This document shows positions 23,765 through 34,930 of a stretch of DNA of 64,000 nucleotides, piece by piece. Below the pieces are notes generated by a model. It was given only the letters and a program-made list of their open reading frames with translations. It was not told the origin of the DNA and did not search any database. Each line of letters starts with the position of its first letter. Within the stretch, counting starts at the first letter, position 1. Source of the DNA: Folioceros fuciformis (Eukaryota; Anthocerotophyta; Anthocerotopsida; Anthocerotales); NCBI GenBank assembly GCA_049999805.1, contig JBNGIO010006294.1, forward strand, positions 315,115 to 379,114, read 5' to 3'. The position numbers and the translations under genes were made by a program.

Positions 23765-25137
23765 CGCTTCCCCCACAATGCCCCGGGCCCCGGCTCTGGG
23801 CCCTCACGCTCATCAGCTAGGAGCTGGCAAAGCTACTAGCTATCCTGAGTCAGCGTTCCGCAGGAAGGCAACAAACATGGCCCTTTCATCGGGTGGCGCA
23901 ACGCCATTAATGCATCCACAGTAGTGCACGATGCGGCGTCCCCATTGGACCACACTGGATGGACGCAGAAATAAAGGAGCGCTCCACATTTGGGGCCATC
24001 CGGCGAAACCGGCGAACCTGCTCACACAGCGCGCAAGGGCGCAGGTCACAGTCGAGGACAGGAGGCAAGCGCGCTTTCCTCGAAGACTGCGCCTCGGGGT
24101 CGGGGAAGGACTGTCACTGACACAAAGGCAAAGCGTAGGGTTTTGCGTTCGCAAACCTGATGATACTGTACACACATGTGAAAAAGAGCTCATGTGGTAG
24201 CAGAAATGAGGGCATCTCGCTCGCTCACCAGTTTCGCCTTCGTCCTACCTAGCTTCAACGAGAATCCCGTTCCCGCAAAAGCTGAGCAGATCGAAGGTGA
24301 GATCCTGGAGCGCACGCCGGCGCTTGAATTGATTAGAAAATAGGCGCGGACAGAGGAGTCACCAAAAAAAGCTTGATCGACGCGCGCGAGCATTTCAGGA
24401 AAAGCGCATTGCAATCAATTTCAACGTTGATCTCCTTACCGAAAGCAATGCAATGGAAAGGAAGGCATGTGTGAGACTGCTTTGCCTGGTTTCTCCGATT
24501 TGTTGCTTTGGATGCCTCCAAGACGAGAATCCGATCTCGCCTGCCAATTCCTTCTCTCTGCCTCTGGATGAGCCGCGCCCCGGTCCTCTGATGAATTCCT
24601 TCTTTACACACAACCAGCAAGCAGAGTCCGACTTGTATGTTGCTCAAGTGTGCGTGCACCAGTCCTGTTCCTCTGTTTCTCTGGCTGGCAGACATGCACC
24701 AGCAAGAGCCTGCCAAGAATGCACCGTCTGATCATGCCGTCAGCATGCAGATCACGCTGTGAAGATTTTTTTTGCTTTGTTTTGTGTTGTTTAGCTTTCT
24801 TTCGTCCTTGGCATGCAGCAGCAGCATATGTACCTGCGTACCAGGTACACCTCGCCTAGGGCATTGTCCCGTTCTCTTGTGAGTGGCAAATTGAATTCTC
24901 AGTGTGTTCCCTACCATCCAGCAATTTAGAGGCAAGCACAGAGCCCACGAGAGCAGCAATCCACCGCCACACCACATCTGATTTCCAGCTAAGAAACGGC
25001 CTCGCAACAACCGGCACCGGTGCCAGACACAGGTCTTTGTTTAAAGGCCGGAATCGTAAACAAATCCCTGCCCGATTCTCTCTCCGGGCCCGGTGATGCG
25101 ATACAGTACTCATGAATGAGTACTCATGAATGACCTT
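23765..25137. other. Intergenic before the first Harbinger copy
   Basis: No recognised gene. Reading frames of 60-130 codons occur on both strands but overlap and show no motifs. There is a 12-13 bp direct repeat (ATGAATGAGTACTCATGAATG region near 25110-25130) close to where homology to the second transposon copy begins. Confidence 0.4.
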
Positions 25138-25499
25138 CAAGCCCCTTTCACAGCGAAACCGACAAAAGGAACCTCGCAGTGATAGTTACCTACCGTAAAG
25201 AAAGGAGAACGTGAACGTTATTGTAAACATCTTTCGCCCCGAGGTTTGTCGGGCTTACGGAGCAGTGATTTCATGTATGTCAGGGTTTTTCCAGCTTCTG
25301 GTCCCATGGGTTCGCCTGCGATCTATAATGAAATGCATTAAGCCATGAAAACGTGCCCTATAACTCAAACTCTAAGATGATAAGTTGTTGCAGCCATCCT
25401 GCAAGATCGTGTTTCTGCTTGTTGCGGCCATCTCGCACTACGTGTTTATGCAGAAACCATATGCTGCATGTGCATGTGGCTTGGCTTGGTGGCTTCCGG

Positions 25500-26470
25500 T
25501 ATTATGAGAAGCTTACTGTCAATAGATGAAGTAATAACTCTTTTTTCTCAACTACCAAATCAGGATAATGAAGTTGTGATTTTAGGATCCGCAAGTCAAT
25601 GATCAGGATGATGAAGTTGTGATTTTAGGATCTGCAAGTCAATACGAGGCAGCAAAGAGCAAATGTCAAACTCTCTCAAGTCTTTTAGCTTATCAGAAGA
25701 GGCGACATCCACACTAATCGACGCATACCATGCATGAGATGCGTCTCGTGCATCTCAAACCTGGAAATTTGGGAAATAAGCACTAGTCTGAAATAGCCAA
25801 AGAGGGGGCTAGTACTTATCACATGGACAGTTTATATGGCCACAAGCAAAACCTAGAGAATCTAAAGAAATTCTACTTGGCCTCGTTTTCAAGCTATGGC
25901 TTCTATTTGTGAAGGCAACGCGAAGTTTGTAAGTATTCCTAATGCACAAGATCCAAGGAGTGGGATTAGCATCATTCCAAAAAGTGATTCCAACAATTTT
26001 AGCACTCCACTGTTTGACTTGCCTGATATTAACATTGTGGGCACTAAGGAAAACTCTAAGATGTCATCTTCTTGTCCAAGCTCTCCATTTCTTGCATCAG
26101 CCACTTTCAGTTTACCAAGGCTTTTACCAATATTTCCACCTACTAGGTATGGGTACACATCTTACGTTTTTCTAGGAGCCTTGATAAATAATCCCTTTTG
26201 CATGCATGTGACATAGATTCATATGAACTTGTTTCAGCAATGGATCTCAAGAAGACGATAGGGAAGAATCCTCTAGTCGTCATAGCAAGGAGTTCCTTGA
26301 CTCTATGCAAGGAAGAAGGGTGAAGAGAGGACGATCTTCTATAAGCCTCAGAAACCAGTTGATCAATGGGCTTACTTCTTTTGCTCAAAGTTTGGCGGCT
26401 ATCGAGTTTGCCAAAATGCCAATCAATTGCAATTATAGAAGCTACTATTGGAACATGAGATAAGAGGATG
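25500..26470 (+). pseudogene. Harbinger ORF1 remnant (SANT/trihelix-like), copy 1
   Basis: It aligns with the copy 2 ORF1 but with large deletions and frame breaks. Visible blocks are SQLPNQDNEVV-like sequence near 25545, the segment that reads ASICEGNAKFVSIP (about 25896) and DSNNFSTPLFDLPDINIVGTKENSKM, a splice donor at the same place as in copy 2 (CTAG/GTATGGG, about 26145), and a second-exon piece ending near 26460 where homology stops. Most of the DNA-binding domain is deleted. Confidence 0.75.
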
Positions 26471-28110
26471 CGCTAGGGGGGGTTCTTTTTACAATGGCGC
26501 ACTTTCGAGCGTTGTCTTCTACTTCCTTAGCATTTCAAGAATGCATTTCCCCATTCGTGGCTAATGACACTCATATTCTTGGGCAAAGCGTCATAATCAA
26601 AGAAACATTTGATTTCTTTTCATCAAAGCTCTCTAAGGTGGGATGGAGGGTCAAGCTGTTTAAATGTAGAGTTTGGTCCCCTTTAGGCATCACTCCCTTC
26701 ATAGGTTTGTGGATGCATCGTTGGATGAAGATTTGGCTCATATCATGGATCTCTCACAAATTGGTGACCTTCATATTGTGTTTGGTATTCTTTCTTCTTG
26801 TTTTGCGCAGTGATCAAGTTACCTCACTAGAATTGTTGCGCCTTCTCCAATTTTCTTATCAAGTCTTAAGAAGTTCGACATTCAAGTTATGCAAGCTCTT
26901 GGGGACATCATAGATCTTAGCACCTCCGAGTGTGTTGTCAATGATTTGGCTCAGAAGCAGGCTTTCTTGTCGATTGTCTTTAGAAGGGTTGGCCTTTTGA
27001 TCATGGAGGCCTCTGCCCAAACTACCTTTCTCGATAGTTGGGCTCTCTTTGCTTCAATTTTGGCCTCTTGTTTTTTGCTGCAAGATTCCCCTCTTCTTCA
27101 AGGTTTTATCTTATGTGTTGAGAAGGGCATTTTCCCTTTGCAGGTATCTCTCACGCAAGTAAGCGACTCTTTATCTTAAGAGGCTTGTCAGGTTTTACCT
27201 CCTTTCACCTCCTTTTCTAGGGCAGGGTTGAGTGGTCTCCACGCCTCTCTTCTGGAAAAGCATATGGCCAAGCACTAATAGCCCTTCTTTCAAACTCATC
27301 CATCTGTAGGTCTTCTTGGGCTCGTATTTGCTTTTGTTCAAGTAAAGGAGCGGGCTCTTGGGTTTTGGGTCGACCTTGCATCTAAGCGTTTTGAATTGCA
27401 CCAACAACTTTTGCCACCGCGATGAAATTCACTTAGGTTTGGCCCGCCCCTTAGCTTTTTCTCTCCCTACATGTAATTGTAGGGCTGTCATTGTCGATGC
27501 AAGGTCTTCTCTCGCACGTTGTTCCATTGGGGGGCACCGCATTACCACCCATGATGCAGTTCAAGATGTCATGTTCTCAATGGCTAGGGAGTGTGGGTTT
27601 CTTCCATACAAGGAGTGTCCATATACTTTGTGTAACTGCGTTTCACTTAGAGCCTACCTTTTTTTCACTAGGAGGGAACAAGTTTTGTGTCGGTGTCGAT
27701 AATGTGGTTGTTAGGAATCCCACTAGAGATTCGATTTGCGAGCACACCGTCATCAACACCCTTGGGTGGGCAGCAAAGGGCTGTGCAAGTGCCAAAGTTC
27801 ATAAGTATTCACCCTTTCAAGACAAACATATTTTTATCCCCGTTGCTCTTGAGACTCATGGAGCCATGGGCAAGGACTTTTCAAAGTTCATAAAGGAGTG
27901 CGACAAAGGTTTATAAGAGCCATAGGAAGGATGTTCTTGCTCTTTCCTCTATGGTGGCCTTCTTTCTACAATGCGTATCCATTGCTTTACAAAGAGCATT
28001 GGCCAATGTAGTTTTTTGAATAGCAACAAGCGTAGGTCGAGTGGCTTCTTCGGTACTGGTCGCAAAGGCCTTTTATTATTCCACATCATAACATTTTGGG
28101 AGTAGTAGGT
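26471..28110 (+). mobile_element. Decayed retroelement fragment inserted in Harbinger copy 1
   Basis: The segment is absent from copy 2. Across two frames near 27480-27920 it encodes HRITTHDAVQDVMFSMAREC, KECPYTL, then in the next frame VVRNPTRDSI, a lysine/tyrosine element (AKVHKYSPF) and IPVALETHGAMGKDFSKFI. This order (H.V..DV......C, a D/N..P acidic block, K.KY, then P.A.ETHGA) resembles the C-terminal region of a family of algal and plant non-LTR reverse-transcriptase proteins, where I suspect a restriction-like nuclease. The upstream part (26494-27180) may be the rest of that pol but has no clear RT motif left. The family assignment is tentative. Confidence 0.4.
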
Positions 28111-28224
28111 AGCTTTTGAGAATGATGTTTGAAGGGGCTAGTACCCATTTTGGCCTTTGGCTCTGCTCATGTTGTTCCTCTAATCTTTGGCATAGATGGG
28201 ACTTTCCATCTCGTTTTCAATAAT

Positions 28225-28720
28225 AGAAAAAATCTTTTCAAATTCACATTCAAGTCCTTTAGAATTCTCAACTTGTTCTTCAATAAGGCATATGCATTTT
28301 CCATCTTCACCTACCCTTAACACATGTTCCTATTGAACACAACCTTGTCTTCCTACCTACTTGTTGAATGATACGGTTTTAATAAACATGGCATAAGTGG
28401 ATACGCACTATCCCTAACTATGTAAGGGGCCACAATCCTTCCTTCAACTTGTAATTTTGGCTTAGTCAAAATCTTGCCATCCATCATCCTTTTCCATGCA
28501 TTACTTTCCTTCAATATTGTTAAAACATGTACTCCTCCAAGATTCGTACAACACACATCTGGAAAGAGTTTGCCTGCATTACAAATACCTTGCAACACAA
28601 TAGAATGTATGTCATGCTGACACCAATATGCAACTAGGTTATCTTGTTAGGTTGTTGGGCTAGCTTGATATGAGATCCATCAATCCACCCCACCATGTTA
28701 GGTAACACTGTGAGAGTGGC
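28225..28720 (-). pseudogene. Harbinger DDE transposase remnant, copy 1
   Basis: On the minus strand the block MVGWIDGSHIKLAQQPNK (first acidic residue of the DDE triad) is followed by FPDVCCTNLGGVHVLTILKES and MMDGKILTKPKLQVEGR, then APYIVRDSAYPLMPCLLKPY with the last acidic region. In the second motif the expected GGVHDATILKES has lost its aspartate (GGVHVLT), and frameshifts separate the blocks. The protein is therefore inactive in both sequence and reading frame. A short C-terminal piece near 28230-28320 matches the copy 2 sequence. Confidence 0.85.
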
Positions 28721-29300
28721 TGAAATAACTTGTTGCATATATTGGGAGGGCCATGTGATGAAATTTGAGAAAAAAATTTGTGGATTGCTCAACACTTTAG
28801 TAATGTATAAAGCCTATAGTTGCACCAACTCCATACATATTAGCAATAATATATGGCAACAAACCAAGAGCAAGGCGGTGAAGCACTCTTACCATTGCAT
28901 GACCTAGTTATAAAGGTTCTCGTAAAGAAGACAAAAGAATGTGAGGTTGTAGTAAACTAACCAATGAAATGAAATTGGGGTAAGACATCTTGTAAACAAA
29001 TCGCCATTGAGCATTGTAAACTCTCGCCTCATCCCAATGTTAAGTTATCATGTGCACACCCGTCATTAATGCCATTTGACAAGGATATTTCCACCAGGCT
29101 CTATGTTAGAGCTGAGTATTCTCCTATGTTAGAGCTGAGTATTCTCCTCTTCGATCGCTACAGTCATCATGGATATCAAAATAACAATGATAATACAATT
29201 GAGAAAGAAGGGTTGGTTTGAAAGGAAAGAATGTCCAGATAAAGTCAAGCCGTATAATGAAGAGGCAATTAACATTAAATCAATATTACCAATACTGGGC

Positions 29301-29820
29301 TGCATATTTTGGGAAAGCCCCTTTTTCTTAACAACTTTGCCCCTATACCTTAGAAGACAAGGGGCAATTTTGGAAAAAAAAATGGCTTTGAGCCTTCAAC
29401 CAAAGTGAAAAAGGGAGCACATGGGAGTCCTAGTTTTTGAGAAAAATAGCTTTCAATTTTTTTTCTTAGAGAAAATTGGCTTTTTACTATGGCACTCAGA
29501 AACATATCTTCAATGTGTATTATACTTTATGATAAAACCTATGAATGTTAATATAGTTCATAGATCAAATCACATAATTTTTTATTTCTAAGTATGATAA
29601 TAGGGGACAACTTTCATTGAGATTCAAAATAGAAGTAGCAAGACATAAAGACTCTCCTATTTTATAGATGTAGGTTAAGACTACAAGTTCAAGTATATGT
29701 GTCTACATTCTTTTGGCTTCCCATCTATATTACATTTCATCTTAGTTTACTACGTGTGAGTTGCTGCAAAATCCATTGATTGAAGGGATGTATAAATAAT
29801 CAAGTCTTGCTCAGTGGCTT
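29301..29820. other. AT-rich spacer
   Basis: Nothing recognisable. Low complexity A/T runs and no reading frame with a conserved motif. Confidence 0.4.
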
Positions 29821-29829
29821 GGAAAGAGG

Positions 29830-30190
29830 CCTATAGATGAAGCATCAGAGAATGTGGAGGACTCCAATCATGAGGAAGTTGAAGTGGACAAAACTTAACC
29901 ACCGAAGAAGTGGCAAGAGTCATATCCAGAAAGTATCCATGGATTCGATACGATGCTAAGACTAAGATAGTCTGGTGTAAAATTTGCAAGCAATATGGGA
30001 AGAAAAGTTGCATCAAATGGTACAATGACACAACAAAGATTAAGTCCAGTTCTATGAACAAACATGCTTTGAATGCAATTCATCGAAACTCAACTAAAAC
30101 CCGAGATCATGATAGTCTAAGATTTACGAAAGTGGTGAAAAATGTAGTGGGGAGTAGTTCTAATGGTCTAATTTTTTTGTTTAAATGACA
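29830..30190 (+). pseudogene. Zinc-finger (TTF/BED-like) transposase N-terminal fragment
   Basis: A frame of about 92 codons (29910-30188) reads SRKYPWIRYDAKTKIVWCKI, then CKQYGKK, TTKIKSSSMNKHALNAIHRN. The pattern YPW..YD....VWC..C......, with a later KHA...IH, matches the TTF/BED-like zinc-binding N-terminus found in hAT-type transposases and derived host proteins (W-C-x2-C ... H-x4-H). No RNase H-like catalytic domain follows within the spacer, so this is a fragment, probably of a hAT relative lying between the two Harbinger copies. Confidence 0.5.
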
Positions 30191-30991
30191 TATTACTATG
30201 GTAGAAATAATGTACCTTTCGTGCAATTTCATCATACGATTACTTTGTAGGATGAGGAAATATCTCATCATAATACCATGATGATAAAACTGGTGCTGAG
30301 ATCGTAACATGCATGGCCCTTGACATACATTAGAATTTGGCAAAGTCGAATAACCCTGAGTTTTGCATTTGGTTTGATGATTGATGAATCCACTACATCT
30401 TCTACTTTCATGTTTCGGAATAGTTAGTTTTTGTTTTGTTTTATTTTCTTAGAAAAAAAAGAATTCTTTTCTTAAGGTAAAATAAATTTAGGCCTCCAAT
30501 TTTAGACTAAAAGGTCTATTTAACACTTTATTGAAGTATAAATTATCTTGAGGAATCCAAAAAAAAGTAAAAGAATGAATTTAAGCCTCTAGGTAAAATT
30601 ATTTGCCAAGGTTTGATTGGACTAGTACACGACGCTCGTCATGGGTTTGTTGCCGCATCATTAAATGTAGCTGCACTAGTGAAAGTTTAAGGCACTATGC
30701 CATGAAAGCTTAATTGTCATTCATCACTGCGCTATAGCATGTTTTCGTTGTTTAGCCATCATAATGAAGACTATAACAGCGTTATTCGTCTTGTCAGCTA
30801 CGTTGTGAAAGGCGTTTCTCAATGAGTGCAAGCGTTCCTGAGCTCCTTGAAGCGCCTTTCATAATGAAGCTGACAAAAGAAACCACATAGTGATAGTTAC
30901 GTACAATAAAGAAAGGAGAACGTTATTTTAAACATCGTTTTGCCATCTTTTGCCTTGTTGTTTGTCAGGCTACGACATATTGTTTTGATGT

Positions 30992-32435
30992 ATGTCGGGG
31001 TTTTTCCAGCTTTTGGTCCCATGGGTTGGCCTGAGATCTATAATGAAATGCATTAAGCCTATTGAAACTCGTTCTAAAACTCAAACACTTCGATCAAGTT
31101 GTTACAGTCATCTACAAGATCGTGTTTTTGCTTGTTGTGGCTGTAGCACAAGATTGTGTTTCTGCTTGTTACCATTTGCAGGGTGTGTATGTGGGTTTTG
31201 TGGATGTCGCACAAGATTGTGTTTCTGCTTGCTACCATTTGCAGGGTGTGTATGTGGGTTTTGTGGCTGTCGCACAAGATTGTGTTTCTGCTTGTTACCA
31301 TTTGCAGGGTGTGTATGTGGGTTTTGTGGCTGTCGCACAAGATTGTGTTTCTGCTTGTTACTATTTGCAGGGTGTGTATGTGGGTTTCAGTGTTTTGGTA
31401 CTTTGCAGTCAGTGGATGAAGTGATGGCTCTTTTTTCTCAACTACCAAATGTGGATGATGAAGTTGTGGCATTAAGATTTGCAAGTCAATACGAGGCAAC
31501 ACAAAGCAAGTGGTCAAACTCTCTCAAGTCTCTTATCCGATCAAAAGAGGCAACGTCCACACTAATCGACGTATACCATGAGATGCATCTCACAGACCTC
31601 AAAGCTGGGAATTTGGGAAATGAGCACTGGTCTGAAATAGCCAGAGAGGTGGCTAGTACTTGTCACATGGATGGCTTATGTGCCAAGATTCTTGCCAGTG
31701 TGATTCTGAAGTGCAAGCTGAAGCTAGAGAATCTAAAGAAGAGGTATCGCAAGGAGAAGGAGATGAGGTCAAACACAAGTCACGTGAATTCTACTTGGCC
31801 TCATTTTCAAGCTATGGCTTCTATTTGTGAAGGCAACCCCAAGTTTGTAGGTATTCCTAGAGTTGGCATTGTTCTAGAGCGTGATTCCAACAATTTCAGC
31901 ACTCCACTGTTTGACTTGCATTATACTAACGCTGTGGGCACTAAGGACAACTTTAAGGTGCCACCTTCTTGTCCAAGCTCTCCATTTCTTGCATCAAACA
32001 TAGTCAGTTTATCAAGACCACTTCCAACAATCTCTCCTCCTAGGTATGGGCTATACACCTTGTGTTTTTCCAGGATCCTTCATGTATGATCGCTTTTGCA
32101 TGCATGTGACGTAGATTGATGTGAACTTGTTTTGGCAGTGAATCTCAAGAAGAAGATAGAAAGGAATTCCTTAGTCGAGATAGCAAGGAGTTTGTTGACT
32201 CTGTGCAAGGAAGAAGGGTGAAGAGAAGATGTCTTCTACAGGGCTTGGAAACCAACTGATCAACAGGCTTACTCCTATTGCTCAAAGTTTAGCTGCTATC
32301 GAGTATGCCAAAATGTCAAATCAATTGCAGTTGCAAAAGCTACTATTGGTACATGAGAGGAAGAACCAGTTGGAGATGCAGAAGCTCATGTTAGAAAAAG
32401 AGATTAGGAGAGAGCAAATTCAGATGGAGAACTAG
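30992..32435 (+). pseudogene. Harbinger ORF1, SANT/trihelix-like DNA-binding protein, copy 2
   Basis: In Harbinger elements ORF1 supplies a Myb/SANT-like protein that binds the element ends and assists the transposase. Exon 1 is 30992-32043 and exon 2 begins at 32139 (GT-AG intron, phase closing). After a cysteine-rich repeat (residues about 52-136), the helical DNA-binding part runs from KWSNSLKSLIRSKEATSTLI through GNEHWSEIAREV to LENLKKRYRKEKE. The family tail is DSNNFSTPLFDLHY. In exon 2 a one-base frameshift near 32225 breaks the frame: the C-terminal coiled-coil (KMSNQLQLQKLLLVHERKN ... EKEIRREQIQMEN) continues in another frame to 32435. Apart from that shift the gene is well preserved, so it decayed recently or the shift is a sequencing error. 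Confidence 0.75.
31147..31398 (+). repeat. 63 bp coding minisatellite, four copies
   Basis: The core CACAAGATTGTGTTTCTGCT starts at 31147, 31210, 31273 and 31336, exactly 63 bp apart and almost identical. Since 63 is a multiple of three, each unit adds 21 residues (motif TRLCFCLLPFAG then CVCGFCGC) to the ORF1 frame. A single, diverged unit precedes it at about 31110, and copy 1 has only one unit (about 25395). Confidence 0.95.
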
Positions 32436-32889
32436 GTTTGCATGGCATAAGCCTTACCTGTAAGGAGGTCTCTTATGAAAGCAAGGGCAGGACAAAGAGA
32501 GCCTTGATGACAAGAACTCGTGTTCCATTTTGAGGTTTGCATGCATGTTTGTGAAAGCCTTCCAATTTCTGCTCATGAGTATATGCGTGCATCCTTCCAT
32601 TTTGAAGCTTACATGCATGTTTCTAGTGTGAGATTCTTGCAATTTCCACTTGCAAGTACATATGAGAGCACGTGAGAGGCTTTAGCTTACGGGTCTGCAA
32701 TGGATGTGAGCGTTTTGTGACTAAGAAAATATCCATGTATTCAGGAATATTATAATTAAATAATATATATATATCATAACAAAAAAGATTAATTCTATAA
32801 CAAACTTAAATTCTATATAAACTCAATGTCCCTCAATATTTGTGACTTTCTAGTGGTCAAACAATGCATTCTTTCGTTCCTTGGCTTCA

Positions 32890-33990
32890 TTGTACAATAT
32901 TCTATTGGAGACACCTTATCACAAATTGATGTGTCCCTCTTCATGTAATGGATATGGATCTACATCAATGTCGCTAGATTGTGGCTCTTTCACCATAATG
33001 CAAAAGTTGTGTAGAGTACAACATGCAATCACAACTGGACAAGCATACTTTAAACGCACATTCAAGTTCTTCATAATTCTCCCCTTGTTCTTCAACAAAG
33101 CATATGCATTTCCAATCTTCACCCACCCTCGAAGCATGTTCCTATTGAACACAATCTTGTCTTGTCATCCTGCCTACTTGTTGAATGATAAGGTTGCAAT
33201 AAAAATGGCATAAGTGGATACACACTATCCTCGACTATGTAAGGGNNNNNNNNNNNNNNNNNNNNNNNNNNNNNNNNNNNNNNNNNNNNNNNNNNNNNNN
33301 NNNNNNNNNNNNNNNNNNNNNNNNNNNNNNNNNNNNNNNNNNNNNNNNNNNNNNNNNNNNNNNNNNNNNNNNNNNNNNNNNNNNNNNNNNNNNNNNNNNN
33401 NNNNNNNNNNNNNNNNNNNNNNNNNNNNNNNNNNNNNNNNNNNNNNNNNNNNNNNNNNNNNNNNNNNNNNNNNNNNNNNNNNNNNNNNNNNNNNNNNNNN
33501 NNNNNNNNNNNNNNNNNNNNNNNNNNNNNNNNNNNNNNNNNNNNNNNNNNNNNNNNNNNNNNNNNNNNNNNNNNNNNNNNNNNNNNNNNNNNNNNNNNNN
33601 NNNNNNNNNNNNNNNNNNNNNNNNNNNNNNNNNNNNNNNNNNNNNCTATGTAAGGGGCCACAATCGTTTCTTCAACTTGTAATCTTGGCTTAGTCAAAAT
33701 CCTGCTATCCATCATCTTTTTACGAACACTACTTTCCTTTAATATTGTTGCGTCATGTACTCCTTTTAGAAGAGTGCAACACACATCTAGAAAGAGTTTG
33801 TTTGCATCACAAATACATGTGCAACATAATAGAATGTATGTCATGCTGACAGCAATATGCAACTGGTTTATTTTTCTTATCAAGTTGTTGGGCTAGCTTG
33901 ATATGAGATCTATCAATATAGCCCATTATGTTAGGTAACCTTGTAAGAGTTTGGAACTTGGCGAAAATAACTTATTGCCTATGTTGGGAA
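32890..33990 (-). pseudogene. Harbinger DDE transposase remnant, copy 2 (spans a gap)
   Basis: The minus strand reads IMGYIDRSHIKLAQQ (first acidic motif, about 33900-33930), then after a frameshift LFLDVCCTLLKGVHDATILK, where the second aspartate is kept, MMDSRILTKPRLQVEETIVA, the gap, then VEDSVYPLMPFLLQPYHSTS (third acidic motif) and the C-terminal block GWVKIGNAYALLKNKGRIMK ... CCTLHNFCIMV (about 32960-33110). Frameshifts upstream of the second motif make it a pseudogene as assembled. Copy 1 shows that no coding sequence is expected at the gap. Confidence 0.85.
33246..33645. other. Assembly gap, 400 N, probably an unmerged overlap
   Basis: The 11 bases CTATGTAAGGG end the left flank (33235-33245), and the same 11 bases start the right flank (33646-33656). 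In the first transposon copy the matching sequence is continuous there. This suggests that the two contigs overlap and no sequence is missing. Confidence 0.95.
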
Positions 33991-34570
33991 GGCTATGTGA
34001 TGAAATGTGAGAATAATTTTTGTGGATTGCTCAACACTTTTAGTAATGTATAAAATGTATTATACTAGTGTAGATGCACCAACTCCATACATATCAGCAA
34101 TAATAATACATGACGACAAATTAAAATAAATAAATGAATAAATTATCTGTAACTATTTAATTAATTATGGATAAAAATCCTACACGATTGCACACCAAAA
34201 TACAAAGAGAAAAGGCTGCACACCAAAATATAAAGAGGAAAAACTGCACACCAAAATATAAAGAGGGAAGGGAAAGTCTAGTGACCTAAAATGTGTGGGG
34301 AAGGTAGCCTTATATCGGTTCCGGCGTATTATAAAAATACAGTTAACATTAAATCCATAGATTATCAATACCGGGCTTGGACGGGACGCCCGTCCCGTCC
34401 TGGGTTTGGTGTCTGACCATTAAATGTAGGGCTGCACAGGTCAAACTGCCGTGAAAGGCTAACAGCGATCCATCACTGCGCTATCGCAGTTTTTCTTTGT
34501 TTAGCCTCCGTAATGGTAACTATAACGCTGTTCATTCTAACCCCTATGTTGTGACAGGCGTTTGAGAGAC

Positions 34571-34930
34571 GAGAAGCTTGAAACAGGGGCAAGCGGTTAA
34601 TGGGAGCACCTCCGGTTGATGGAGCACCTGCACACAAACACCGGAGATGGAGCACCTGCACACATGGTGATTGCCCCCGTGCCCCCTCGGCGTCCCCCTG
34701 ACAACCAATGGGATTGTCGTTGAAGCAGCGACACGAGCCGCAACAAAACGCACCGCTGTACGCGGAGCTTGATCAAGTCCCGCAAGCGGACAGGGAACAC
34801 ACCGAATACCAATAAGCTAGGGCCTGGCCTCCTCCCGCTCCCCACGTGTTTGGGAGGCCGTAATAAGCTAGGTGAATTGACTCCAGGCTGGAGTACTGTT
34901 TGAGCACAGAGTGTGTACATGTGCGAAGCC
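34571..34930. other. Intergenic, start of GC-rich repeat zone
   Basis: No gene recognised. A short repeated block (GGAGCACCTGCACAC) occurs twice near 34620 and 34650. Confidence 0.4.

Larger units (their letters stand above)
25138..29300. mobile_element. PIF/Harbinger-type DNA transposon, copy 1, decayed and interrupted
   Basis: The left flank from about 25138 (GATAGTTACCTACCGTAAAG) and the right flank to about 29300 (TTAACATTAAATC) match the second copy at 30610-34570 in the same order. Inside are a broken ORF1 (plus strand, SANT/trihelix-like) and a broken DDE transposase (minus strand), the usual convergent arrangement of Harbinger elements. Between them, 26471-28110 has no counterpart in copy 2 and carries non-LTR-like coding remnants, so it is a later insertion. 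Terminal inverted repeats and target duplications could not be fixed by eye. Confidence 0.7.
30610..34570. mobile_element. PIF/Harbinger-type DNA transposon, copy 2
   Basis: Two convergent genes typical of Harbinger elements are present: ORF1 (plus, 30992-32435) and a DDE transposase (minus, about 32890-33990, crossing the 400-N gap). About 150-200 bp at 30620-30830 and 34385-34560 are similar to each other in the same orientation (both contain ATCACTGCGCTAT and TTGTTTAGCC). They may be subterminal repeats of one element, or one end each of two related elements. A GC-rich palindrome, GACGGGACGCCCGTCCCGTC, lies near 34380. Exact ends and target duplications are unresolved. Confidence 0.65.

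Noticed and set aside
31147-31398. Regular repeats that might suggest a CRISPR array
   Set aside because: The 63 bp units are contiguous with no unique spacers and lie in a eukaryotic transposon gene.
31074-31517. Minus-strand frame of 147 codons with repeated HIHTLQMVTSRNTILC
   Set aside because: It is the opposite strand of the 63 bp ORF1 minisatellite. The plus-strand ORF1 reading is the one supported by homology with copy 1.
33119-33883. 254-codon frame through the N run
   Set aside because: The middle is undetermined sequence. The real flanks are transposase pieces and are annotated as such.
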